From Methanomicrobia archaeon (GTDB lineage: Archaea > Halobacteriota > Syntropharchaeia > Alkanophagales > Methanospirareceae): a stretch of 9,519 nt of DNA. How positions within the stretch are numbered: the stretch's first letter is position 1; each line of letters begins with the position of its first letter. Positions 1-6,133 of the stretch are shown here, in pieces. The stretch lies in assembly GCA_016928455.1 (NCBI GenBank), contig JAFGKP010000008.1, positions 1 through 9,519 on the forward strand, in the 5' to 3' direction. Below the pieces are notes generated by a model. That model was not told the DNA's origin, ran no database searches, and saw nothing but the letters and a program-made list of their open reading frames with translations. The position numbers and the translations under genes were made by a program.

Positions 1-213
1 CAATTCAAGGTCAGTGCACGGAATAAACTCGCCGGTGTGGTGAAACGGGTCCAGATCGGCGAACTTGCCGCTTCTATACGTATCGAAATTGAGACGCCCA
101 CCGTGCTCAAAGCACTGATCACGAAGGACGCCGTGGATGAGCTCGACATAGATATCGGTGACGAGGTGGAAGCGGTAATCAAAGCCACCGAGGTCATGAT
201 CGCCAAGGAATAA
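1..213 (+). CDS. Molbindin (Mop/TOBE domain) protein, 5' end cut by window
   Basis: This reading frame enters at the window edge and ends with TAA at 211-213, giving 70 visible residues. Near its start is SARNKLAGVV, the signature of molbindin (Mop/TOBE) domains. The remainder follows the family pattern, with a conserved stretch ITKDAVDELDI, then GDEVEAVIKATEVMIAKE. Such domains bind molybdate or tungstate oxyanions as oligomers. They occur as free storage proteins of about 70 residues, or as the C-terminus of ModE-type regulators and ModC transport ATPases. Only four residues precede SARN here. The frame could therefore be a nearly complete stand-alone molbindin lacking little more than its start codon, or the tail of a longer regulator. 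The window cannot decide. It converges on xseB, leaving 34 bp between the stop codons. Confidence 0.85.
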   Translation, partial: QFKVSARNKLAGVVKRVQIGELAASIRIEIETPTVLKALITKDAVDELDIDIGDEVEAVIKATEVMIAKE

Positions 214-247
214 CCGTCTGACGGAAATACGAACGAAGATCGTTAGG
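214..247. terminator. Short convergent spacer with two small hairpins
   Basis: The 34-bp gap between the convergent molbindin and xseB stops contains two small inverted repeats. They are CCGT-CTG-ACGG at 214-224 and AACGA-AGA-TCGTT at 232-244. Neither is followed by a clear T tract on either strand. A role in ending transcription from both sides is plausible from position only. Confidence 0.25.
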
Positions 248-490
248 CTACTCGTTCACCTCGAAGCCCTCGACGCTGAGTTCCCCGCCTTCCTGCTCCA
301 TCAACTGCTCTACCTTGTATTCCGCCTCATCCAGCTTCTTGTTGCAGAGCTTACAGAGCTCCATGCCCTCCTGGAACATCTTCAGAGAAGCTTCCAGCGA
401 GAGATTGCCCGCGCCCAGCGCCTTCACAATCGCTTCCAGACGCTTCAGCGCGTCTTCAAACGCGATCGCTTCACCTTCTTCCTTTACCAT
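248..490 (-). CDS. xseB: Exodeoxyribonuclease VII small subunit
   Basis: This 80-residue protein has the normal length for XseB. It shows the family pattern FEDALKRLEAIVKALGAGNL, then SLEASLKMFQEGMELCKLCN, then KKLDEAEYKVEQL, a two-helix hairpin that packs against XseA. In the known enzyme several XseB copies bind the long helical region of each XseA to form an exonuclease. That enzyme degrades single-stranded DNA from both ends to oligonucleotides without needing metal. The ATG at 490 is preceded by AGGAG (500-504) with nine bases between, which supports this start. Unlike the common bacterial arrangement, xseB does not directly follow xseA: a plus-strand gene lies between them and xseB has its own upstream region. 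The assignment is firm. That it acts with the XseA encoded nearby is inference. Confidence 0.93.
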   Translation of the reverse strand: MVKEEGEAIAFEDALKRLEAIVKALGAGNLSLEASLKMFQEGMELCKLCNKKLDEAEYKVEQLMEQEGGELSVEGFEVNE

Positions 491-506
491 TCCCGGGCTC
501 TCCTAA

Positions 507-518
507 CCACGCGCGTGG
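507..518. promoter_or_regulatory. 12-bp perfect palindrome upstream of xseB
   Basis: CCACGCGCGTGG is a perfect 12-bp palindrome lying 17-28 bp before the xseB start codon, next to its ribosome binding site, in the divergent region shared with the small gene at 644. A regulator site is possible from its position and symmetry. A purely GC palindrome of this length can also arise by chance in G/C-rich DNA. Confidence 0.25.
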
Positions 519-593
519 GTATAGCTACCTGAGTAAGAGAATCGATTGATGCGGTAAAAAAAGGCTTCATGCGTGCCGCCACCCGCCATAACG

Positions 594-603
594 TTTAATA
601 TAT
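594..603 (+). promoter_or_regulatory. TATA-like Box A for the small gene at 644
   Basis: TTTAATATAT stands out in a G/C-rich background and starts 50 bp before the TTG at 644. An archaeal Box A places transcription start about 25 bp downstream, near 620-625. That leaves a leader of about 20 bases containing the GGAGG at 634-638. The position is consistent and no start site has been measured. Confidence 0.5.
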
Positions 604-643
604 CACCTCGGGATAGTTATAAACGTACTGACTGGAGGCCTGA

Positions 644-979
644 TTGGTCTCTGGGTTAGTAACGTACGCTGAGCCAGGGATCATGCCGGTGGAAGAGTTC
701 GCGCAGCTAAAAGACGAAAACGTGGTCCACTTGAAGGGTGTGCTCCAATCCACCGATGGGGGGAAGACGTGGATCGTCGTTAAGCAGGACGCTCTCGTGA
801 ATATCAAGGGCCAGCCGCTCTCGGTGGACCTGAAAGGGCTCGTGCTCAAGCGCGCTAGGAAAAAAGGATACGCTATAAAAGAGTACGACAAATTGCATGG
901 CCTGGCTGAGCCAGTGGACGCGACCGATACGGGAGCGATGACACAATTACTCAGTCACTGGTATGACCGGCAGGAGTGA
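644..979 (+). CDS. Small conserved-looking protein of unknown function
   Basis: This 111-residue protein is not recognised. The codon pattern (mostly G or C at third positions, like its neighbours) and the promoter-like lead-in suggest a real gene. The TTG at 644 follows GGAGG (634-638) at a five-base spacing, which favours it. The in-frame ATG at 683 has only a close, weak AGGG, so a 98-residue form beginning MPVEEF is the alternative. The protein is soluble, without signal peptide or membrane segment. The central part alternates hydrophobic and polar residues as in short beta strands (VVHLKGVLQSTDGGKTWIVV), followed by a basic patch LKRARKKGYAIKEYDK and an acidic, flexible C-terminus. It sits between xseB and xseA and converges on xseA with a 15-bp gap. 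A link to exonuclease VII is suggested only by position. Confidence 0.75.
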   Translation: MVSGLVTYAEPGIMPVEEFAQLKDENVVHLKGVLQSTDGGKTWIVVKQDALVNIKGQPLSVDLKGLVLKRARKKGYAIKEYDKLHGLAEPVDATDTGAMTQLLSHWYDRQE

Positions 980-994
980 GTTACGTAAATATCG

Positions 995-2437
995 TTATGG
1001 TGGTCGTGACGCTTTTTTTTGTTCCCTATTCGCGGGATGTCTTCTGTTCCCTACCGTCGGGACACCGTTCGTTCTCTTCTTATCCCTCACTTCCGAGACC
1101 GCCTCGCCGTCCGTAAAGAGGATCTTGAGCTCATCACCCACGGCGAGCTCATCCACGCTGCGTACGAGCGTTCCGTCTGGCAATTTCGTGCAAATGCTGT
1201 AGCCCCGGTCAAGGATCGCCAGCGGGCTCAAGGCCTCTAATCTGCCCGCGAATGCCAGAACGCTCTTACGGTGCAGGCTCGTGAGATGCCGCAACTCCGC
1301 CACCATCGCCCGCTTCAGCTCATCGATCGTCTGCCGGTACTGATTGATACGCTCGGTCGGCGTTCGGAACAGGAGATTCTTCGCCATAGCCTCCAGCTGT
1401 TTCCGATAGAATTCGAGCCCTTTGAAGACGTTCTGCCGCAGCTGCAGCTCCAGCGATCGCAAATTCCGCCCCAGCTCCTTAGCATCCGGGACGACGATTT
1501 CAGCCGCTTCCGATGGCGTCGCCGCGCGCTTGTCCGCGACAAAATCCGCGATGGTGAAGTCCGTCTCATGCCCCACCGCCGAGATGACCGGAATTTGGGA
1601 TGCGAAGATCGCGCGTGCAACGCACTCCTCGTTAAAGGCCCACAACTCTTCCAGTGAGCCGCCGCCCCGACCTACAATGAGCACGTCTATCCGCTCCCGT
1701 TCCGCATTATACCTATTCATCATCCGGATCGCATGCGCGATCTGCAACGATGCGCCCTCGCCCTGCACCGCTACGGGCGCCAGCAGGATATGGACGTGCG
1801 GGAACCGCTTCTTCGTTACCTTGAGCATGTCCCGAATGGCCGCGCCACTGGGTGAGGTAACCATCCCGATGCGGCGCGGGAAACAGGGTATCGGCTTCTT
1901 ATACGCCGGATCAAACAGCCCTTCCGCTTTCAGCCGCTTCTTGAGCTGCTCAAAGGCCAGATACAGCGCGCCCAAACCCGCCTCCTGGAGCTCCACCACA
2001 TACAGCTGATACTTACCCCGTTTCTCATACACACCGATCCGACCGCGGGCAATCACACTCATCCCGTCTTCCAATCCGAACTTCAGGTCGCGGCTATCCT
2101 CCTTGAACATAACGCACGGGATCTCAGCATATTCATCCTTGAGCGTGAAGTACTGGTGGCCGGAGGTCGGCTGGCTGAGATTCGAGAGCTCACCCTTTAC
2201 ATAAATGTCGCGCAGCTCCCGGTCGTCCTCCAGAACATGCCGTATCCGGCTCGTAACTTCCTGGACCGTGTAGATTCGCGGTTCCTTCACGCCGCCCACC
2301 GAGCTCTCCTTCTCGCCTTCTTCCTGTACCCGCTCGAGCCCACGAGCGTTCTCCGGATGACAGACCGCTTGAGGCTTATCGTCACGCGTATACAGGAAAT
2401 CCAGCAGGCTGCTACTTCCCTTTCGAGGCTTTGCCAT
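995..2437 (-). CDS. xseA: Exodeoxyribonuclease VII large subunit, with N-terminal extension
   Basis: The catalytic subunit of exonuclease VII, 480 residues from the ATG at 2437. The N-terminal OB-fold DNA-binding domain runs from IYTVQEVTSRI (residue 55) to about 150. The catalytic domain carries IGMVTSPSGAAIRD (190-203), VGRGGGSLEELWAFNEE (255-271) and HETDFTIADFVADKRAATPS (290-309), with H290, D293, D298 and R304 matching conserved family positions. A long helical region that should bind XseB follows (about 315-400), then ILDRGYS near 408. Bacterial homologues begin almost at IYTV, so the first 46-54 residues are extra. An in-frame GTG at 2299, preceded by GGAG with six bases between, would give a normal 434-residue protein. 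The ATG at 2437 lies seven bases after the thpR stop and suits operon coupling. Both starts are possible. A basic tail of about 30 residues follows residue 450. Confidence 0.93.
   Translation of the reverse strand: MAKPRKGSSSLLDFLYTRDDKPQAVCHPENARGLERVQEEGEKESSVGGVKEPRIYTVQEVTSRIRHVLEDDRELRDIYVKGELSNLSQPTSGHQYFTLKDEYAEIPCVMFKEDSRDLKFGLEDGMSVIARGRIGVYEKRGKYQLYVVELQEAGLGALYLAFEQLKKRLKAEGLFDPAYKKPIPCFPRRIGMVTSPSGAAIRDMLKVTKKRFPHVHILLAPVAVQGEGASLQIAHAIRMMNRYNAERERIDVLIVGRGGGSLEELWAFNEECVARAIFASQIPVISAVGHETDFTIADFVADKRAATPSEAAEIVVPDAKELGRNLRSLELQLRQNVFKGLEFYRKQLEAMAKNLLFRTPTERINQYRQTIDELKRAMVAELRHLTSLHRKSVLAFAGRLEALSPLAILDRGYSICTKLPDGTLVRSVDELAVGDELKILFTDGEAVSEVRDKKRTNGVPTVGNRRHPANREQKKASRPP
1013..1020 (+). 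terminator. T8 tract downstream of the small gene
   Basis: Eight consecutive T residues lie 34 bp after the stop of the plus-strand gene at 644-979. Archaeal RNA polymerase commonly stops at such tracts without a hairpin. The tract lies inside the 3' end of xseA, where on the other strand it encodes two lysine codons, so coding constraint may also explain it. Confidence 0.45.
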
Positions 2438-2444
2438 CTAGTCG

Positions 2445-3032
2445 CTATCCCACCAGGCTCTTCACAGACAGATCTTCATAGATCGGCCCTCTGGGCGTGA
2501 GTGTGCTCTTCTTTAATTTCAACGATTCTACTCGCATCGTTCCTAGTTCCGCCGCACGCAACTCACCAATCTTCAGCAAAACACGGCTGAGCTCGCTCTT
2601 TGATCTGAACGGCTTCTTTACACGGCACAGAGTCACGTGCGCATTGAACCGCTGCTCCGGCGGAAAGCCCAGCGCGTGTAGCGCCGTTTCCACGCACTCC
2701 TGCAATGCCTTCATCTGCGCTCCGCCCTCCGTTATGCCCACCCAGATCACCCGGATGCTTCGCGCCTTCTCCGGAGCTGCTTGTGGAAAGAACCCCACAC
2801 CGCGCAGCCTGATCTCAAACGGTTCATGCCGAATCGCGGCCAGTGCCGCTTTTATACGCTCAATCGAGTCATCAGGCACCTCACCGAGGAATTTGACCGT
2901 TTGGTGCGCCTGCTTCGGATCCACAAATTTGAGTGTGCCCTCTTGCAGCCCTACCGATCCGAGTTCCTGCTGCAGTCTCGCGATGTGTGTCCTTACCTCG
3001 TCTGACAGATCAACGGCGATAAAAGTTCTCAT
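2445..3032 (-). CDS. thpR: RNA 2',3'-cyclic phosphodiesterase (2H family)
   Basis: A 195-residue 2H-superfamily phosphoesterase of the LigT/ThpR type. The two catalytic HxTx motifs are HQTV at residues 43-46 and HVTL at 132-135, in the expected order and spacing. The N-terminus MRTFIAVDLSDEV is characteristic of the family and places the start at the ATG at 3032, preceded by GGAG and GAGG. Known members hydrolyse 2',3'-cyclic phosphate ends on RNA to 2'-phosphates, and some have reversible 2'-5' RNA ligase activity in vitro. A longer frame could begin at a GTG at 3095, whose GTGA overlaps the stop of the upstream cis-prenyltransferase gene. It would add 21 residues with no family counterpart, so I reject it as the main start. 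The gene lies 59 bp after uppS and seven bases before xseA. No tRNA-splicing gene is nearby to indicate its substrate. Confidence 0.93.
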   Translation of the reverse strand: MRTFIAVDLSDEVRTHIARLQQELGSVGLQEGTLKFVDPKQAHQTVKFLGEVPDDSIERIKAALAAIRHEPFEIRLRGVGFFPQAAPEKARSIRVIWVGITEGGAQMKALQECVETALHALGFPPEQRFNAHVTLCRVKKPFRSKSELSRVLLKIGELRAAELGTMRVESLKLKKSTLTPRGPIYEDLSVKSLVG

Positions 3033-3091
3033 GTCCTCAGTACTCCACTTCAGTAAAACCTGCAGGTAAAGGATATTTCCACTACTGATGA

Positions 3092-4030
3092 TCACGCGTC
3101 ACGTCTAAGCAGCCGCTTGAGATCTGACACCCGAGAAGGTGAACGCGGCCGTCGCTCATCCTCACGCTCCTGGTAGGTGCGAATCGCTCGCAGGAGATCT
3201 AAACGTCTGAACTCCGGCCAGAACGGTGCGCAGAAGTAAGCGGTGCACTCGTTCCCCAGCGCCTGCCAGGGCACGAAATTGCTGATCCGTAGCTCGCCGC
3301 CCGTGCGAATGATCAGGTCCACCGGGGTCTTCGCGCCTGAACTCGCGGCATCAGTCTCTTCCGCTATCTGGCTGATATACAGATGCCGGGCGATCGTCTC
3401 TTCGTCGATCTCCTCGGGCGCCAGAAGCCCGCGCTGCACGAGGTGCGCTATTAGCCGCATCGAATCCACGATCTCCATACGGCCGCTGTAAGCCACGGCC
3501 ACGAATAAGGTGAACTTAGTATACCGCTCAGTCGCCGCTTCTGCACGCCGTATAGCCGCTCGCACTGACTCCGGCAGCAAACTGATGTTCCCGATCACGC
3601 GCATATGCACCTCGTTCTTGTGGAACCGCTCGTCCACGCAGATCTTATCAAATTCCGTCCGCATGAGCTCGAACAGCTTCTCCAGCTCCTCTTCCGTCCG
3701 TGAAAAGTTCTCGATCGAGAAGGCGTAGAGCGTGAGTTGCTTCACACCGTACTCAAAGCACCACTCGATCACCCGTTCGGTGATGCCCGCGCCGTAATCA
3801 TACCCTTCATCCGTCGAGAGCCCGAGCTTCCGCGCATACCGCCGGTTGCCGTCCATGATGATCGCGACATGCTCGGGAAGCTTCCGCGCGGCTATCTCCT
3901 CTTTCAGCTGTTTCTCATATGCTGTGTATGCACGCCCACGTGCCCAACCAACAAAGTTCAACGCGCGCCGTATCGCATCGCTCTTGATCCCACCATTACC
4001 GTTCCGCACCGATTCGACCGCCATAGTCAT
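3092..4030 (-). CDS. uppS: Cis-prenyltransferase (undecaprenyl/polyprenyl diphosphate synthase family)
   Basis: A 312-residue cis-prenyltransferase, which adds isopentenyl diphosphate units in cis to an allylic diphosphate. In archaea the product is the long dolichol-type carrier lipid used for glycan transfer at the membrane. The signature HVAIIMDGNRRYARKLG (54-70) contains the catalytic aspartate D60 and the diphosphate-binding G-N-R-R. LYAFSIENFSR (101-111) and the C-terminal RTGGELRISNFVPWQ (242-256) complete the substrate-binding set, and ECTAYFCAPFWPEF matches the dimer-interface region. RTGGE rather than the common bacterial RTSGE is typical of archaeal members. About 50 residues precede the first motif, including AYTAYEKQLKEEI, a pattern familiar in archaeal homologues. 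The ATG overlaps the stop of the DP1 gene as ATGA (4027-4030), indicating translational coupling. Product chain length cannot be read from sequence. Confidence 0.95.
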   Translation of the reverse strand: MTMAVESVRNGNGGIKSDAIRRALNFVGWARGRAYTAYEKQLKEEIAARKLPEHVAIIMDGNRRYARKLGLSTDEGYDYGAGITERVIEWCFEYGVKQLTLYAFSIENFSRTEEELEKLFELMRTEFDKICVDERFHKNEVHMRVIGNISLLPESVRAAIRRAEAATERYTKFTLFVAVAYSGRMEIVDSMRLIAHLVQRGLLAPEEIDEETIARHLYISQIAEETDAASSGAKTPVDLIIRTGGELRISNFVPWQALGNECTAYFCAPFWPEFRRLDLLRAIRTYQEREDERRPRSPSRVSDLKRLLRRDA

Positions 4031-5517
4031 GCACCTGCCGGGCTTACGAAATCCCGCACTTGTACCTGCATAGAGCTCAGGTCTACGACCGTCGCACAGC
4101 CAGGAACCGGGGTAATGTCACGCTTCTTCTGGTACGGCGTCTGCGCCTGCCAGGTACCTGAATTAATGAGGAGGACGTTCCGGTATCTGAATTGCCCCAC
4201 GGTATGCGTGTGCCCACAGTGAAAGATATCAGGGACGAGATCGATAACACCGTAATCATGATCCTGGGGCGTAATGGCGAGTGAATTGCCGTAGATCGGC
4301 GCGAGATGGCGCCGCTTTAGCATCTCCACCATCGCATCCTCGGGCTTACTATACGTCAGCCGCGGGATCGCGTTCACCAGGTCATCGTACGATTGCCCGT
4401 GATAGACGAGCACCCGCCGCCCGCCAAGTTGAATATACGCGGGACTGCTCACAAAGTCCGTAGTACTCGGGAACATGGTTCTGATGTATTCGGGCAACGG
4501 CGGCTGCGGCTCCGCACCACGCACCGCATCGTGATTGCCCGGTGAGATAATAACGTGCAGGTGCGAGGGCAACTGGTGGAAATACCTCGCCGCCACCCGG
4601 TATTGCTCCTCGATGTCCGTGATCATCAAATCTTCCTCCTGGCCAGGATACACGCCGATGCCATCCACCACGTCGCCCGCAACCACAAGATACGGGATGT
4701 GCTGGTCTGCGGTTTCCGTCTTCAGCCACTCGACGAACCGATCCCACGCCCCTTCCAAAAAGGAAGTGCTTCCCACATGCATATCAGAGATGAATACAAC
4801 ATGAATACTTTTATTCCTTTCCTTCTGCTCCGCCGTCGACGGGAGTGATGCTTGTAACGCCGAGTTCGGCAGCGGCAGATCGGGATAGTAGATCTTATGT
4901 GCGATAAAAAAGCCACTGGTAGCCAGGAAACCCGTAACACCGATGACCTCATCGAGCAGGAGCTCCTCACGCGGCGATACAATTACCGGTACGTTGCCGG
5001 TAGGATCTTCCAGATCCACGAGCAGATTGCCCCGCTCCGTTTTCCTGATCGCCGAGACCATGCCCACTAGGGTGAGATCTTCAGTACTTTCCCGCCTGCT
5101 CTTCAAGAACCGTATCTGCGTGCATTTCAGCCGTTTCTGGAGTATCGCGCTCAGCCGCTCATACCGGTCCATGAAGTGCGGTAAGAAGTTCTTGTGCTCG
5201 CCAACTGCGCACTGCTCGGGATACGAACGCAGTATGACGGGCGCTTCCGCGGGCTGCTGCTCCTCGACCTGCTTACCGTTACGCTTGATAAAAGCAGAGA
5301 CATGGACGGGCGAGATGACGCATACCGACGCGTCCACCGATTTCGTTACCTCTTGCGCGATCGTCTCGAGGTCGAAGTGCCAGCTCCCGTAGGCCTTCAG
5401 TCTGCAACGGGTGAGCAACGCCAGGGCTTCAGGATGTATCTGGAACCCACAGTCTGCAAACCGTCTCACAATCTCGAGCTCGTGCACACCCTCCCGTTCA
5501 TACGGTTTTACAACCAT
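4027..5517 (-). CDS. polB: DNA polymerase D small subunit DP1 (3'-5' exonuclease)
   Basis: The 496-residue small subunit of the archaeal replicative polymerase PolD, which partners the catalytic subunit DP2 (not in this window) and proofreads. An OB-fold region spans about 135-215 (LTLVGMVSAIRKTERGNLL onwards). A calcineurin-like phosphoesterase domain follows with all metal-binding motifs visible: SDMHVGS (D245, H247), AGDVVDG (D282), PGNHD (N328, H329), YHGQSYDD (H373) and HCGHTHT (H433, H436, H438). The nuclease site therefore looks intact, unlike the inactivated B subunits of eukaryotic polymerases. The N-terminal domain (about 1-70) is the poorly conserved region expected to contact other replication proteins. 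The start ATG overlaps the last ten bases of the thioredoxin gene, and its own stop overlaps the uppS start. The gene is clearly within a co-transcribed cluster. Confidence 0.96.
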   Translation of the reverse strand: MVVKPYEREGVHELEIVRRFADCGFQIHPEALALLTRCRLKAYGSWHFDLETIAQEVTKSVDASVCVISPVHVSAFIKRNGKQVEEQQPAEAPVILRSYPEQCAVGEHKNFLPHFMDRYERLSAILQKRLKCTQIRFLKSRRESTEDLTLVGMVSAIRKTERGNLLVDLEDPTGNVPVIVSPREELLLDEVIGVTGFLATSGFFIAHKIYYPDLPLPNSALQASLPSTAEQKERNKSIHVVFISDMHVGSTSFLEGAWDRFVEWLKTETADQHIPYLVVAGDVVDGIGVYPGQEEDLMITDIEEQYRVAARYFHQLPSHLHVIISPGNHDAVRGAEPQPPLPEYIRTMFPSTTDFVSSPAYIQLGGRRVLVYHGQSYDDLVNAIPRLTYSKPEDAMVEMLKRRHLAPIYGNSLAITPQDHDYGVIDLVPDIFHCGHTHTVGQFRYRNVLLINSGTWQAQTPYQKKRDITPVPGCATVVDLSSMQVQVRDFVSPAGA

Positions 5518-5969
5518 TCCTTCAGTTTCGCTTCAAAATGAGGCTTGGGCATCGCGCCCTGAATAACATCGACCGGCTCGCCATTCTTAAAGATGAAGAG
5601 GGTCGGTATTGCCATGATCGCATATTCCGTGGCGATGCGCGGATTCTCATCCACATTCAGCTTACCGAAGACCACCTTGCCGGCGTACTCCTTCGCTAAT
5701 TGCTCCAGGATCGGTGCAACCATCCGGCACGGGCCACACCAGGGCGCCCAGCAATCCACGACCACCATCGGATGCTGCTTCACAAACGCCACGAAGGTCC
5801 TGTCGGTTATCTCAACTGGATGGTTAATGACCGCTTGAGCCTGAGCTCCGCCCTCCTTCGTCGTCTTCAGCTGCTCCTCCAACTCCCGCATCTTATTCGA
5901 CCGTATACGCTCGATCTCCTGATTCTCATCGCCCCTCGCCGCGCTTACACGCTCTTTTCCTTCTCCCAT
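5508..5969 (-). CDS. Thioredoxin with charged N-terminal helical extension
   Basis: A 153-residue thioredoxin-fold protein. The redox motif WAPWCGPCRM is intact, and the cis-proline loop AIPTLFIFKNGE and the terminal helix FEAKLKEWL match classical thioredoxins of about 105 residues. It should reduce protein disulfides in the cytoplasm. Before the fold there are about 45 extra residues containing IERIRSNKMRELEEQLKTT, a highly charged helix that looks like a short coiled coil and resembles the N-terminal helix of the PDCD5 DNA-binding family. I choose the ATG at 5969 because GAGGGGG (5976-5982) precedes it at a six-base spacing. An upstream in-frame TTG at 6011 lacks such support. It is the first gene of the cluster that continues into DP1, overlapping it by ten bases. 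The partner for reduction is not shown by the sequence. Confidence 0.93.
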   Translation of the reverse strand: MGEGKERVSAARGDENQEIERIRSNKMRELEEQLKTTKEGGAQAQAVINHPVEITDRTFVAFVKQHPMVVVDCWAPWCGPCRMVAPILEQLAKEYAGKVVFGKLNVDENPRIATEYAIMAIPTLFIFKNGEPVDVIQGAMPKPHFEAKLKEWL

Positions 5970-6008
5970 GCTCTTCCCCCTCAGTGTTTTCTTAGTGGTT
6001 ACCGATTT

Positions 6009-6017
6009 CAATTAAAG
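6009..6017 (-). promoter_or_regulatory. Possible Box A before the thioredoxin gene
   Basis: Reading the minus strand, CTTTAATTG begins 48 bp before the chosen thioredoxin ATG (5969), nearly the same spacing as the Box A of the small gene at 644. Transcription would start near 5988-5991, leaving a leader of about 20 bases with the GAGGGGG ribosome site. A second weak candidate, TTTATG near 6045-6050, lies further upstream. Confidence 0.35.
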
Positions 6018-6053
6018 AGCGGGGTCGTTGATAAGCTTTGTGCATAAAATGTA

Positions 6054-6123
6054 CCGTATTGTGGTTTCCTTACGGTCATCGCCATCATCGTGAAAAGAGC
6101 TACCGCAGGGACCGTCAATACGG
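6054..6123. repeat. Nested inverted repeat in the tes-trx gap
   Basis: CCGTATTG (6054-6061) is exactly complementary to CAATACGG (6116-6123). Just inside, ACGGT (6072-6076) pairs with ACCGT (6111-6115). On the right arm the two segments are contiguous, so the helix would have 13 pairs interrupted only by a ten-base bulge on the left arm. The apical region is about 34 bases. As RNA this could form a long stem in a leader or a small RNA. The pairing is seen directly, while function is not known. Confidence 0.4.
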
Positions 6124-6133
6124 CGTGGATGTC

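Noticed and set aside
595..891. A 98-codon minus-strand frame opposite the small unknown gene
   Set aside because: Its residue composition (rich in S, F, T and P) is that of an antisense shadow. The plus-strand frame has the ribosome site, promoter and neighbour-like codon use.
1422..2009. A 195-codon plus-strand frame opposite xseA
   Set aside because: It is antisense to conserved catalytic motifs of XseA, rich in Ser and Arg, and without homology signals or a ribosome site.
3033..3095. Longer thpR frame starting at GTG 3095, overlapping the uppS stop as GTGA
   Set aside because: The overlap is attractive, but the added 21 residues have no family counterpart, and MRTFIAVDLS at 3032 is the canonical N-terminus with upstream GGAG/GAGG.
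4027..5517. Possibility that DP1 is a generic metallophosphoesterase rather than a polymerase subunit
   Set aside because: The OB-fold before the phosphoesterase domain, plus the SDMHVGS, PGNHD, YHGQSYDD and HCGHTHT motifs in order, is specific to the DP1/B-subunit family.
5970..6011. Thioredoxin start at TTG 6011
   Set aside because: No ribosome site at suitable spacing. The ATG at 5969 has GAGGGGG six bases upstream, and the extra 14 residues carry no recognisable feature.
6061..6110. A C/D box small RNA on the minus strand, suggested by a GATGATGG sequence
   Set aside because: The C box match is imperfect and no CTGA D box lies at the required spacing.
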